Assembly (NCBI GenBank): GCA_021186555.1
Contig: JAJKFL010000002.1
Span: forward strand, 31,226,001 to 31,290,000
Source: Reticulitermes speratus
Lineage: Eukaryota > Arthropoda > Insecta > Blattodea > Rhinotermitidae
DNA: 64,000 nt
Reading direction: 5' to 3'
The position numbers and the translations under genes are program-made. Below are positions 24,278-37,419 of this stretch, one piece after another (position 1 is the first letter of the stretch; each line of letters begins with the position of its first letter). The notes below the pieces were generated by a model. That model saw only the letters and a program-made list of their open reading frames with translations, made no database searches and was not told where the DNA came from.

Positions 24278-26230
24278 ATGCAAGGTAGTACTGTCAGGAC
24301 AGACATAAACATGATGTTAAATGCCATTATACCTGTTTAATTATTTTAAACAGGAACATGACTTAAGAATTTGAATAGCAGTGAATCAAGAGTCTGTATA
24401 AGTAGTGATTGATATACAAATGTGAATTTTATTAATTAGAATAAGATTATGTGGCAGAGGTAGTGCAGTTTTTACTCCTGGGCATTTGCAGTTCTGGAAT
24501 GGAATAATTATTTTTATATACTATTTTGAAATTTGTGATTTAGAATTTTGTAAAATTTATCAAAATTTCCCTGCTTATTTGTTGTGGGGGTATAGTCATC
24601 TTATCATCTGCTCTGCTTTTGGAAGAAAAATAAACTTTAAAGTCATATGTACTTGTATATACATGTGTGTGTGTGTGTGTCAAATTCTGTGGAAATTGGC
24701 AGTATACCACCTCCCTGGCTTTTACCTGTGGAGGGCTCAATTTGTATGTTGGGTAATTACTATAATGTGCAAATAACTCCATTATTTGCATTGATAGAAT
24801 AATTCCAGGTAGACAGGAAGTACTGCATACATGGGCCCTGAATACAAGTGGGGGCCTGTTGCTAGCAACATCCACAAAGTGTTAACATCGACAACTTAGA
24901 CTTAACTGCACCACCATCTGTGCAAGGTTCAAACACAGGATACATTCGCCAAGAATTTAGTGTTGTATATTTGGTTTTTAAGTTCACTGTTGATGATCTC
25001 TAGAACTCTAATTTGGAGCTATTTTGTAACTGAACTATAACTCGAAGAGTATCGATTACTTGCATCGTATCTCAAAGTAATTCTTTGCTAGCATACCTGA
25101 AACAGAATGTTTGTTGTGTTCATTCATTGATTTTGACTTGCAGGTTAACTTTGTGTTGTGCATGAACACCAGCGCTGTGAATGAACTTCAGAACTCGGTT
25201 TGATCATGCTGCCTTGAATTATCTGTGAACAGAAACTTCCATTTGTATCATGGAGTAAATGTAGTAAATTATCTGCAAATACTTCCATTGTGTAATGGAG
25301 TATGAAAGTGTGGTTGTTTTGGTCACACTTGTTGCTCTTCACGTAAAAAGTACCGGACAGCTACATTCAGAAGATTTGTTCACCTCATGTTGGTGCAACG
25401 TATGTGGCACACTTATTTATAATTATAAAATTATGTGAATGCATTCCTGTGTTATATGTGTAGTAGGTTATGCAGTGAAAGAAATGTACTCTTACAAAAT
25501 ATCTTTTTCATATTATATCATGGCATATTCTTGAGTGATGAATCAGTGGTAATTAACCTGTGTTGGGGCTGCTCTGAAGAAGCATGAATTCAAATGACCA
25601 CCATTACTGTGCGTCAGCTGTGGTTGATATTCAGCGTGAAAGAGTTAACAAAATCCTCAGATTTGAAAGTCAATATCTTTTCAGTCTTTGTTCAGGTATT
25701 GTCAAGTATACAAACAGAAGAAATGGTTCAGGGCCATAGCTGTGTATTGCAGTAACAGAGAAATCAGTGTTGAAAGTTCAGAGAGTTGTTTGTGCTAAAG
25801 ACTCATTGAACTAAATTAATGAAACTGTGAAACATAATATTTCTCAAAGTTTCACTGATTTTCCATAAATAACTGCAGAATATTAATCATCACTGCTTCT
25901 ATATAGAAAGTTTTGGATATTACTAGTTGAAGTAGCTGTTGTTTTTGTACTTTTTTGTCTCTTGAAATTTCAGACATGGTTAGTGTGAATGTAATATGCT
26001 TTGTGAATAAAATTGTGGCTGTTCAGAAACAATACACAGATATTTGTACCCAGAGATTGAAGAGAAAGAAATCCACATAGCAGAAGTGAGTTTTAATTTT
26101 ACATACAGTTATGAAAGAAGTGTTATACAATAGTTTAAAATTCAAGGAGACAAATGCCTAGCATCACATGTAATTGCAAACATTTCATTAATACAAATAA
26201 ATGACTGCCATTACATGTTGTATGAACTGG
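24275..26230. other. Intergenic stretch, no gene seen
   Basis: It contains a short TG run near 24664-24680. No coding, RNA or transposon signature was recognised. Confidence 0.45.
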
Positions 26231-26500
26231 AGTAGTGTAGTTGGTACAGCAACTGTGCTATGGGCTGGACGGTCTGGGCTTTGAATCCCAGTAGAGGCAA
26301 GAGATTTTTCTTTTCTCCAACATGTCAAGACTGGGTCTGGGGCCCAACCAGCCTCCTATTCAACAGGTACTGGGGTTCTTTTCCAGGAGTAAAGTGGGAG
26401 GGGCGTGATGTTAGCCACTCGCCCCCATTAGTGCCAATGTTAAGAATGAGTGGAGCTGTACCTGTACTCCCATATATGCCTTAATGGCATGGGTAGGGAA
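26231..26500 (+). repeat. tRNA-derived SINE
   Basis: The head has an A-box-like tagtgtagttggt and a B-box-like gctttgaatccc (26278-26289). The body includes gactgggtctgg and gggaggggcgtgatg, and the end is ccatatatgccttaatggcatgg. Relatives lie at 29695 (minus) and 56545 (plus). Confidence 0.7.
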
Positions 26501-26888
26501 AACTTACTTCTTACGTGTTGTACAATAAACCTTATCAAATTGAAGTTTCTTGGAGTCAGAATATGTTAATAAAAACTGTACTGCATTTCTTTAGGTTTTT
26601 GACACCAGCCTCTGACAGATCAGGAATTAAGCCTGAAATAAAGCAAATGTGCAAATCCAACAGATTCACAAAACTATTTCCCAGTAATTTTTGTCCCATG
26701 TTGTGTACTAAGAACTTTTCAACGTTTGATATTCTAGAAATATCAGTAACATCCTTATGTAGAATAAATGCAATCAATGTCAGAGAATCTGAGACAATGA
26801 AAAAACCAAATCAAAGAATCTGTCAGTAATCATTTAAAATAAAGGCAAAAAAGAGATAAACCTACCATATTCACTTTCATGCCTTATA

Positions 26889-27581
26889 CAGTAGAACCAC
26901 CATTTAAGATTTGTGTGTGGGACAAGTTTTTTACACCTTAAACTAAGACAACTCTTATCTGGGGGTTTGTCAAAGCCAAACAGGAAATTACTATCATAGT
27001 TACAAAAGCATTCTATTCACTCCAAATTTAATTGTAATACATTTTATATTTATATTTTCATATTTATTTTATGGGACATGAAAGAAGAAACCTGAAAAAT
27101 AAACTAAAATTAGGGATTCACAGTACAAGGCATTCTACTAATCCATTCTTCTGTTAGCATGGTGTTATGTAACCAGTGATAAGGTAGCTTGCATCTACGA
27201 TTCATGATCAACAATGTTGAGTTACATATATGCTTATATGTAAATGGCTGCTGCTATGGGCTTTTTGAACAATCACACACTAACTCTTGAAAAGCAACAT
27301 GACACTTCTGCGATAGTTCATCATCGATTCTGTCACTCCACTTCCATTGTACATAATCATGTTATGTGCGCGACCCAAACTCCAAAGTAGTACACATGAA
27401 CCCTAAACTGAGGCTCCAAAGCTGTGTAGGGGCCGAATTTTCACATCTTAAATGTGGGGAAAAATCTAAAATTGAGAAAAAGCATACATTATTTATATAG
27501 GGTTTTGACTGGGACCACAAAAAATGAACCTAAAATGCAGGAAAATCTTAGATCAAGAGACCTTAAATTACGTTTCCACTG
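26889..27581. mobile_element. pogo-type non-autonomous DNA transposon
   Basis: The ends are cagtagaaccaccatttaag and, inward from the right, cagtggaaacgtaatttaag, with TA on both outer flanks (26887-26888 and 27582-27583). The 693 bp inside show no transposase. TIR sequence and TA duplication fit the pogo/Tigger group. Confidence 0.7.
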
Positions 27582-28359
27582 TATGTGGTTATTGTGGTTA
27601 TAGGGGTGGTATGGTAGCTCTTTTGTTTCACAGTAATAATATATCAAGCAACAAACTATACCCCTGTTGCCAGGAGAATTAAATTGTTACAATTCTTAGA
27701 AAATTATTGAAAATTTGCTGATACACCATCCCTTAATAATTTGCTGTCTCAGTGTCAATTACAGAAACTCATTAGGGAAACCCCCGTTTGTCTACTACCT
27801 CTATGAACCTGCATGTAACTGGAAATACATTCATCAGTACCAATAGTGAATATACACTTTTATCCTTGTGCTATTTATGTCAGACGCTACTTAACAAAAA
27901 ATGCTACTTAAATATCTTTGTATAATTAATGCATAAAACAGCAAGTTATGTAACAAAAATATCTCACTGCAGTAAATTCTGCAGCATATGTAGTAACAGA
28001 GCAGTGCTGATAAAACTCAGGTTTTCACACTTGTAGGTATTTCCAAGAATCAGTGTCAAATGAATTTCTTGATTCACAATTTACTTTTTCTGTTCAAATG
28101 TGGTTCATTTGAAGTGCAATTCAGAACAGTAAAAACTGCAACATAAAATCCTCATGAAATCTCTTTGTATGTTTTGAAACTAAATTGTGGTTTAAAATCA
28201 GTGGTCACAAAAAATGGTGGCTTTGTTTTTCAATGAAGCAAGAAGTTGCAAATGCTGTGCTACTCCAAATGACAGTATTCTTAAACCAAATGATCAGGTA
28301 ACATAGGGTACTTCATGCAAATTGCCATAGCCTATGTTGCATTTAAGTCTGACAGCAAT
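27582..28359. other. Intergenic stretch, no gene seen
   Basis: Nothing recognised on either strand. Confidence 0.45.
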
Positions 28360-28600
28360 AATGTTTGGCAGATGGCTGATAAAAAGTCAGCGAGTGGGCT
28401 TCATGATCACCAGATTTAAATAGTTTCTACTTATGAGGCACACTGCAAGGAAATATTAAATTAAACTTTTTTGCTGTTTAAAGACAGTGGCATTTGGCAA
28501 ATGGCTACAGGTATATTTTTTAAGATGCAAAGTCTGGTTAAATTCAGAAGCTTGGCGCTTTGAGACTTGGTCTAAAATGAAGTTCAGAGAACTATGCAGC
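28360..28600 (+). pseudogene. Possible mariner-superfamily transposase C-terminal relic
   Basis: One frame reads WAS-stop-SPDLNSFYL-stop-GTLQGNI. This resembles the WPxRSPDLxxCDFYLWGxLK block around the third catalytic Asp in some mariner-type transposases. Two stops interrupt it and the rest is not recognisable. Confidence 0.4.
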
Positions 28601-29694
28601 TGTAAATCTTAAGATAAATGTTTAATGACTGTAGAACACTTCCAACTGGAAACTACAGCACTTGGAAAATAAAATATTATGCAGCATTTTCCAACATTTA
28701 AAATAGAAAGACCAATAATCAGTTGTTTCTGGCCATATATTTGATATATATATATATATATGATTACATTTTGTGCTGGAGGTCTGAAACACATTTCCTT
28801 CAGGTTCAGACTGGTCCATTAGTATTCCTGTTATATATACACAATGAAGTTTTTCCTGTAATCTGTTGAATATGGTACCCAACTGAGAGCTTTGATTAAA
28901 TCTGATTTTAGCAGAATGCCATAGGACATAATGAGGGTATACCTTACCACTATTGTTTGGCTTCCTCTTTGGCAGTATTTATCTCCACTATTTGAATTGA
29001 AGTACAAAGAAAATTTCCAGGCAGGCAGACATATATTCATGCATACATACAATTTCAATCACCAGTTCAGAACTTCTTTATTTGACAGATAAGTTCCGAT
29101 GGTGTTATTCAATTTCAAACCTTAAGGCATGCAATAGAAGCTAGTAATACACATGTGTTTACCATCACTATGAACATACACGTCTTTCTCTTGAATCCTA
29201 TAACACTACTTTATGAAATTAGTTCCATAAGACATCAAAACAAAGGCTGAAGTGGGTCCTGCTAGCAGTTCCTTAACTAGTATTTTTAAATACACATACA
29301 AAATATCTGACATTCCACTACAATTAGTAAAGATAAAGGCACAACTTAGACAAGTATCATTCACGATGACATACAGGAGTCTTGAGTCTCAGAAATCAGT
29401 GATAAGCATATGCAGTCAGCTTTGCCTACATCAAATATGCTCCTATCAGACAATTAAGTAGATCAGTTCAAAGTAGATTGTGGACATCGTGGAGAAGGAA
29501 AAAATCAGAGCAACCATGCTCTTCCTTATCACCAGTTGTCTTAACAACTGTAAATTTAATTTATATACACAGCTTCTGTGCTGAAAATATAAGTACAGGC
29601 TATATAACATGTGTGTGTAAATCTACAGTTAGTATAAATTTCCAGCCCTTGGGCACTGTTTACATATTGTGATAATTGTGAAAGTGATGTCCCT
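28601..29694. other. Intergenic stretch, no gene seen
   Basis: There is a short TA repeat near 28743-28760. Nothing else was recognised. Confidence 0.45.
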
Positions 29695-29940
29695 GTGCTT
29701 AATTAAGCACCATGCCTGGAAGGCATATGGGACAGTGGAGGTATAGTACCACGCATTGTTAACCTCAGCAGTAGAAGGAGGTCAGTGGGCAGCTTCATGC
29801 CCCAGCTACTTTACCCGCACATCTGCTCTGGACACTGAAGAAAAGAAAATGTCTTGCACCTGCTGGGAATCAAATCATGATTTCTTGGTCATCCAGCATG
29901 CAGCCCAGCTACTATACCAACTGAGCTACAAAAAGAGTCA
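29695..29940 (-). repeat. tRNA-derived SINE
   Basis: Read on minus, the head has tagctcagttggtatagt (A box, complement at 29912-29936) and atttgattccc (B box, complement near 29864-29874). The 3' end reads catatgccttccaggcatgg. It belongs with the SINE at 26231 by its 3' end. Confidence 0.7.
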
Positions 29941-32009
29941 TGTTGCTTAGCAGTAATGTAGTACTAAAATTTGCATGTGTATTTGAATATGTTAACCTTT
30001 AAACAGTAAAGAAAGTAATACAATACTTTCAGTTTTATGATTGCAAATAACTTCAAAATACATTAATTTCTTAATAAATACTAGTAAGTAGTAATCACAG
30101 AATAGGTTTCTGGAAACTCTCGGAAACAAACTCTGGTTTTACATTATGATGCACACAGTATATCTGAAGTTCAAATACATTTGTAGTGAAAAAGTGTCTG
30201 TGTGTAGTCTACATATAAACGGGTTAGGTTAGAAGGGAGCTGCCATGAATACAGGAAGCTGTAACATTTCATTTATGCTATGACTGCTCTGAACTTGGTA
30301 CAGATTCTCATTTTGAAAGCTTACACCATGAATGAAATATCTTTTCAGTGTTTCTATGGTTCCATTTTCTGGTATCTCATCTTCTTAAGCTACCCCATTT
30401 ACACATATAAATTTCACAGTAGTGTATTACACCCTTTGCTCTGTCATCTACTCCCAGTACATAAAATTAAAATCTGTCCAAGCAGTACAGAAAAGTACAA
30501 CTGTCAGAACCAATTTAAATAATTTTTACAAATAACCATTCACTTGGACTCAAAATTCAGCAAAACAAGGACAAGTGGATTAATAAAATGACTAATGCAG
30601 AACAGGGGTCAGACTCATTTCTCATGTAGCACTTGGCTGTCTGCAATTCTTCATTCACTAACACTTCAAAGTATTTTCATTCTTTGTAAGTAAACCAATA
30701 TTTATGAGTTAATATAATCATCTAATCATTATACATACCTTCGAATATGCCTTCCTTTCTTCTCAGCCCTTTCTGTCATTTTTCTTCTCAAGTTTCTCGG
30801 TTGCCAATATACACACACACAATGCATGTTCAAGTTTTCTGGTTTCATATTAGAGATATAAAACAAAGCTACAGAAACAAACAAAAAACAGATGTTAGGC
30901 TTAGGGGTTGCATTTTACTGACAAAAACATCAGCACCTGTGACTTTACTTACTGTTAATATGTATGTTGGCAACCCACATTCAACATAGCTTCCATTACA
31001 TCAGACAAAAACAAAGGAACACACACAATTGGAAAGTCAACATTTCAATTACATTACTATGTTTGCTCATACATAAGGAATGATAAACAGTTACATGTTA
31101 TACAAGAAATAAGTCCAGCCCCATTCTGCACAAGTTTCATTACTCGCTGCCAGGAACCCTAAACTCACTCAATAAAATATATAAATCCCCTATAATCCTC
31201 ATGTACATTTCTGCCTTGAAAAACTTCAACAACCAGTAAGGGTGCCCGTCACTGTTTTTAACACAACATAAGCCAAATGTAAATTTGAGTTTCATATAGC
31301 TGTAATTACACTTCATACAAGGGCCTTCCCAAAATGATGTCTTTTTATCTTTCATGTTTTCCATGGCATGTCACGTAGAATCAAGTAAGGCACAACACTT
31401 TTCAAAGAAACTTAAATCTTTGAAGAAAATGCACTATAACAGTATACAAAGACAGTATCTGGAGAAAGCGTTCAAGGAAATGCTATCAAAAAGTTAAGCC
31501 ACTTAACAGCTCAACTGTAATTATGGTGCTCCTAATTTTGCCAGCATATTTTAGACAACAGCCAACTACTGTTTATAAATATTGAAAAACTCTACTATTG
31601 CCTTTCAACCCTTTATCAAAAACTTTTACAAAGGAAATAAGGGACCCTCATAAATGGTAACTTTGTAAAAGCAAAAATGTAAGTATTACAGCTATCAACT
31701 TCTTCAAGAAATTTGTAATGTAATGAACTTATGCATACACATACAAAACCTACGTCTATTAATGCAGAAACAACACACATTTCGTATTGTCTTAAGGTGA
31801 CGTAGGTATTACAGGCTTGGCTACTGTCTATTAGAGAGATTCCACTAGAATAAGGCTTGCATAAAAATTAGAAATTGAAAAGTTTCATCATGATTGTGGG
31901 AAACCAAATTTTTCTAGTCAGTTATATCCCATATGAAGCAGGCAGAATGTGTGAACTTTCTGTTGTTGTATAAAGAACTATGTGCTACACAAAATTATCA
32001 GAGTGAATA
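29941..32009. other. Intergenic stretch, no gene seen
   Basis: Only short chance open frames were found; no splice-bounded exon or repeat family was recognised. Confidence 0.45.
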
Positions 32010-32890
32010 TGATATTATTCATTCTGTGCATTATTCTTACAATCAATCACATTTACCAACAAATGCATACAATAGGATTACAAACTACGTAAGTTTTACA
32101 ATTCCTACATGGCACCAAGGCACCATCCTCAGGGAGTCTCAAATACAATGGACTACAAGCACCAATACGTCAATCTGAGATTAAGTCCCAGTGGCGTGTG
32201 TCTGTGTGTAGCGTGCCAGGAGGTGTTGTATACTTCATCCCTTGGATCACACAGGATAGACACAGATGTTTGTATGCATGCACTGCAAGTAATGTAAACA
32301 GACACTGGACTTTGGCCTGGAACTTGTCACAATTATGATAACCATAATATCATTTTATGTCTCAAATTTTATAAATTTTAATAGATATAAATTGTATGTT
32401 ATAAGTAGGATTAAGATTTATCATTAATAGCAACTCTGCTTATATTTTGAAATTCACTAATGGCATAAAAACAATGAGTCATTAGATATCTCCACACAGC
32501 AGACTTAAATTGTTTTTTATCATTTCTTAAATTTGAAATACTTGAAGGCAAACTATTAAAAATCTTTACAGCAGCATATGAAACACCCTTTTGGAAACAT
32601 GATAGACTGGCAATAGGCCTATGAAGCTGCATCTTATTCCTTGTATTAAGACCATGCACAGTCAGATTTGTTTGAAAGCTTCCAAGATTATCCACAACAA
32701 AAATCATTAGTGAAAATATATATTGACATAGGACACTTGGCATTATGCTACCCAGATTGATGTACCGGTGCTTGTAAACCTTTGTATTGGAGACTCCCTG
32801 AGGATGGCGCCTTGGTGGCAAAACATGTAAACGTTTTAAACTTGTGTGCAGTTTGTAAACCTATTATGTGTATTTGTTGATAAATGTGAT
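32010..32890. mobile_element. Fold-back element with decayed hammerhead motifs enclosing a LINE fragment
   Basis: Inverted arms lie at about 32045-32176 and 32755-32890. Each contains gactccctgaggatgg. The right-arm motif (32798-32824) reads CUGAGGA, stem II, then AAAAC instead of GAAAC. The left-arm motif (complement at 32126-32132) has lost the GAAA segment. A tail-like sequence, ttcattctgtgcattattc, precedes the left arm and resembles the tails of copies at 14.6 and 57.3 kb. The flanking direct repeat is no longer clear. This looks like an older copy. Confidence 0.55.
32330..32720 (-). pseudogene. C-terminal fragment of a jockey/CR1-like LINE protein
   Basis: The minus-strand frame from about 32720 reads QYIFSLMIFVVDN, NTRNKMQLH and AVKIFNSLPSSISNLRNDKK, ending near 32411. 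It is the same protein region as the fragment at 13929-14420 but diverged. Upstream of QYIFS the frame runs into the fold-back arm, so the LINE sequence begins at about 32715-32730. No catalytic RT motif remains. Confidence 0.65.
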
Positions 32891-34145
32891 TATTGGAGTC
32901 GATGTTAATGAATCAAGCATCCTTTTGGGAAGACAGTCCTCAAGTCTGTATAAAACCCACAGGTGTGCATATGAAGATAAATGATTGTGTCAAGGCAAAA
33001 ATGTAAATCTGCAACAAAAACAGCATTAATGTACATGAAAAAAGATGCGTATTAGTGACAGAATTCAAAACATGTTTGATGATACATATTGCAGTCTTCA
33101 GGGTTATGATACCAGGTTTTGGTCTGGTGGGTGGGTACAAACTCTATTAGTACGGACCTATCATAGCCTAATAAGAGGAAAGAAGCACAGGGGCCAGACA
33201 GGCCAATGGGAACCACAAGTCCAGGAGTGGGATACAAGTATTTGCCCCTTTCTCAGCCTACAGTCCCTACCTGAGCTCTGAATGTCCACTCCTATCTTTT
33301 GCAACTCATTTCTTTTCCCCCCACTTCTACATAACCTGCCAACTTCCCAACTTAGACTGAGGCAGTATATTGCTCAGAAGACACTGGTATCCACCTACTA
33401 CACTGCAACACAGTGTCATAATCCAAAACACAACCATGTTAATATACACTGCCATGAAAACAGCAAATGTTATAAAAGGGGTTGACAGTTTCAGGCACAT
33501 CAAGTTTATAAATACATAATTTCTTTACATAATCACTAATGAAGTTCAACATGAGTTTTGACTTACTCACTCTGAAAAACACTGAAATGATTTGGTACAC
33601 TTCAATATTAAAAGTTAAACTATTTTACTCTGAGCCACAGGTTAACTCCCACCTCAGAACCAAACTTGTAACAACGTGCTGGCTGGCAGGACTTCTATTG
33701 CACCTCTCAGGGCAGGGTAAATTAATATGTATCATTCAGAGAATGATACTTGACAGAGAAAACCAATACATTCACAGCAAACCCTGTCCCAATGCCACTT
33801 TTGCCCAGCAAACATTATATGAACTACCTGGAAGTGAACCATGGCCTCAATGGTGAGAAATTGTGTCTAAACACACAAACTACAACCAGTCACATTTTTA
33901 TATTGTAATAAAATGGATGAAAGACACAAACACTTCACGAAGAAATCTGCACAGCATTTCAATGAAATACCGAGAAAATAATGCACATCTATATCTAACT
34001 GCCAATGTAATGGAGTATGGTTTATTCACTGTGTGTTTTTGGTAACATTTTTCAATCACTTGCTCGTAGTAAGTGAAGTAATACATACTTTTGTATAGCT
34101 GTAAGACTCGGTGTTATTTGAGGATACCGCTCTTCTAGTATATAC
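32891..34145. other. Intergenic stretch, unidentified repeat-like sequence
   Basis: The GC-richer patch at about 33100-33290 looks repeat-like but was not matched to a family. No gene seen. Confidence 0.35.
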
Positions 34146-34309
34146 CGCATCACTGGATAATCATTTCCTGATGTTTTGAAGGGACACAGCGACATCATGT
34201 TCAAGGGTCTAGAGTAGATCAGAAATTCTTCTTGGATCTCCAGATGCTTGAAAATGAAGATGCTACATTCCTTCCAAATATCAGGAAATTATCACCCAGT
34301 GATGTAGCA
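34146..34309. repeat. Inverted-repeat (MITE-like) sequence
   Basis: gcatcactggataatcatttcc at the left is matched, inverted, by ggaaattatcacccagtgatgt at the right with small indels. About 90 bp lie between the arms. No coding content. Confidence 0.5.
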
Positions 34310-34813
34310 TCTCATCCCAAAACAGAATCCTCAACCACACTGCTGTTAACACATCAAAACTCAATGTTCTTCATCTGTACTGTGAATCTTACATGAGAGA
34401 CACCAACATAAGCCAGGATAACAAAGGAACAGAAAAGCAAAAACCTGTACTCTGGCCTGCAAAGAATAAATGAGACTGTCATATTGTCAATATTTTATGT
34501 ACTGCTTTAGAACACTGTCATATGTACTTAGGCCCCATGATTCAACAGTCTTTAATTCAGACAAATTACAGAACACCGACACGTCATCCTATTCTATTTT
34601 AAGCAGGGAAATATTTCTGTAACACATTATGCTAAGAAATTCAATACTTGCTATAAAATACATGTAATTTAACTGTTCTGAAACATGAATAATTCAACCA
34701 TCACATTTCCTACCCTCACATACCAAGTTAGAAAATGTATATCTGTAAAATTCACTTACATGGCTTATGGGTGTTCATAAAGGTAAGCAAGTAAATATTA
34801 AACAATAATACCT

Positions 34814-34839
34814 CCCCCCCCCCCCCCCCCAAAAAAAAA
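34814..34839 (+). repeat. Poly-C tract followed by poly-A
   Basis: Seventeen or so C followed by nine A. Confidence 0.95.
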
Positions 34840-35354
34840 GAAAAACATCAGTAGGATCTACTAACTGAAATGCATGCGCTTTCATACAGGAATCATTTTG
34901 TTATTTTGCAATGGCTGTATATTATGCACAGTACTACTGTGCAAAATAGGCCCAATTACTCAATTTGTGTTTTGTACAGGTACACAATTTGACACTGCAT
35001 TAAACTCATTGCTTCCAGTTAATTTTCATGTCTTACCCAAGGAATGTTAACCCCAGAAACTCTGCAATATAACCAAGAAAAAATACCTGCATATCAGTTC
35101 ATAATAGTCTTAAACATCAATGAAAGTGTTGAATCCAGAAACAATGCCAGAAGACTGTCAGAATGATGAAACAAGATATTCTTCCTGCGTCTAAAAATAC
35201 TTCATGAGACTTTACTCATACCGAATACTAACAACATTCAAACTGTCTGATCATCAAGAATTTGCTGATCTAACACTACAATTTCATACATACATTTCAG
35301 AATTAACACTGTGATCATTATAAGGCATGTAAAACTGAAATGTGTTTAAAAATT

Positions 35355-35670
35355 AGAATTACAATAAATCCAGTCAAAACACAGCAATTTATTCTATTAT
35401 TTTCAACTACATGTTTCAGCCTAAAAGGCCCTCAGATCTCAAAACCTCACAGTTTATGTTGTTACGTGGGTACACATAACATGGGAAGAACAGCTTTAGG
35501 AAGAGATTTTGTATCACTATGTTTATAGTTTTAAAAGGACTGGATCAAGAGTACCTCAATATTAAAAATAAATGTTAAAAAGTTACAATGTTAAAAGGTG
35601 AAATCAGTAGAAGTGTACGTAAATCTTCAGAGGATGGCCAGCATAAGTTTATAGTGGTCTCGCGTATTTG
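35355..35670 (-). repeat. Dispersed hammerhead-bearing repeat, copy A (core deleted)
   Basis: It aligns over about 300 bp with 37420-37790 (shared aatttattctatta, acagtttatgttgtta, tgggaagaacagc). The hammerhead-like region at 35402-35440 keeps GCCU/AGGC stem II, GAAAC and AUGUAGUUG but has lost part of CUGAUGA. Confidence 0.6.
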
Positions 35671-36019
35671 AAGGTGGAATTTTATCGAAAATATGACGTC
35701 TTAAGTGGGACATTCTTATATTGATATTTTAGATGATGTGTATCGGAGTTCATAAATATTTCCACAGCTTTTCACTATTATTTGGAATATGGTTCCATCC
35801 CACTATTGATTCGCTTGGTTCTTATATTACGAGACACACTTGTGTAAAATGTTGTAGACAGTATGGCACATGCTATCGTTGTCGGTGCCTGAAGGCCTTC
35901 AGACACCTCTGGACATCAAATCACAGAACAGCACTGTCAATACAAACCATTACTGTTAGAAGCTTCAAAAGCTGTGTACCAAGATCACAAACAAAAGTCT
36001 GGATAATCTCACTGACAGC

Positions 36020-36330
36020 ATCATCCTGCTGAATGACAGTAGTCATCCCTATATGGCCCAAAAGCTTCAAGATCAACTGAATGCCATGTGGTAGGGGGTG
36101 CTCAAACATCCTGCATACAGCCTGGAGTTGTGATTTTCAAATCTTTGGACCACTAAAGGAAGTCCTCAAAGGACATATGTTCATGTGATATAATGGTTTA
36201 GGCAGCAGCACAAGGAATTCTTTGCAGATGGGATACACAGACCTATTCATCAATGGAACTCCTGTCTAAATGCCTGTGGTTCTCAAATTGCTGCAGTACC
36301 TTCAACTGTGACCATCCTCAAATATGTTTT
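36020..36330 (+). pseudogene. mariner transposase relic
   Basis: The frame reads ILLNDSSHPYMAQKLQDQLN, then a stop, then GVLKHPAYSLEL. Compare LLHDNARPH...VLKHPPYSPDLSPCDFHIFGPLK of mariner proteins. Later LWTTKG and ADG...HQWN-like text needs frame changes. Stops and substitutions at the catalytic Asp sites show it is dead. Confidence 0.65.
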
Positions 36331-37419
36331 AGTTGTGCATACCTCATATATGATGAACAACACTCATGGTTCTACCAGCTAACCTGCTGAAGTTTTGATG
36401 GACAATTTACAACAGTATTATATTTTTTTGCAAACAACACTTCTGTTGGCAATCTGCTTCATTATCAGACCATATGATCAGATAACCATGTACATAATTT
36501 TATCTGCTGGATTCAACACGTGTGGGGAGAAAGAGGTAAAAGAAAACCTTTGGCCACTGAAACACTACCAAAAAAAATGAAGTATTTGACCATTAGATTA
36601 GGCATTTCTGCATACATACTCTACATTTCAGTTCCTTAGTCTGTACATACAATATACAGCAAAACGTCATTAATTCATGACCTGTTCATTCAAAATACCA
36701 TATAATTCAAACCATGTGATATTCCCCAGCTTTCACCATAGGATTTTGTGCACTTTTTAATGTGGTTAATTAAAAAAAGGGTTCATTTGCAATTTGAAGT
36801 ATATGTATTATTAAAAGCTGATTAATTTCAAATATATTACTTTCCGGGCAATTCATATCAAAATATTCTTTTTCATACTGGGCACCCCTGGAAAGTTACA
36901 GAATTGTACACATGACTTTGAGCAGCAGCAAACATTCAGCTACAGGCAGGTGATATCTGTCACAGGAAACCACAGACTCCACACTTCAATGTAACCTTTG
37001 TAGATGCAACCAAAATTCAGCTGTACATGCATGGGCACTGAATGTATACCTGTTTAAATTTTAGTGATCTTGGTGATGATCAGGCTGAAGTTTGAGGTGT
37101 ACTGTTTCCTGTCATGGACCATATAGAGGACATGCCACTTGTGGGGTGCATAAGTCACTCTTGGAAAGTGCATTAATGTACTTGGAACTGCAAGAAGAGG
37201 TTACTGCTGTTTATGAAAAGATTAACCATTGTGTGTGCTATGTACTCCTGTGAATTAGGTTGAGCAAGTGCACCTTCAATGCATTTAAAAGTGCTGCAGC
37301 ATCTTTTATATATTATTCATTTTTCAATCCACCCAGTTGCATGAAATATGAGCCAAAATACGAGAAAATACAAAAGACAATTGCTGCAATTCAGTGCAGT
37401 CAAAGCTGAAAGAAATTAA

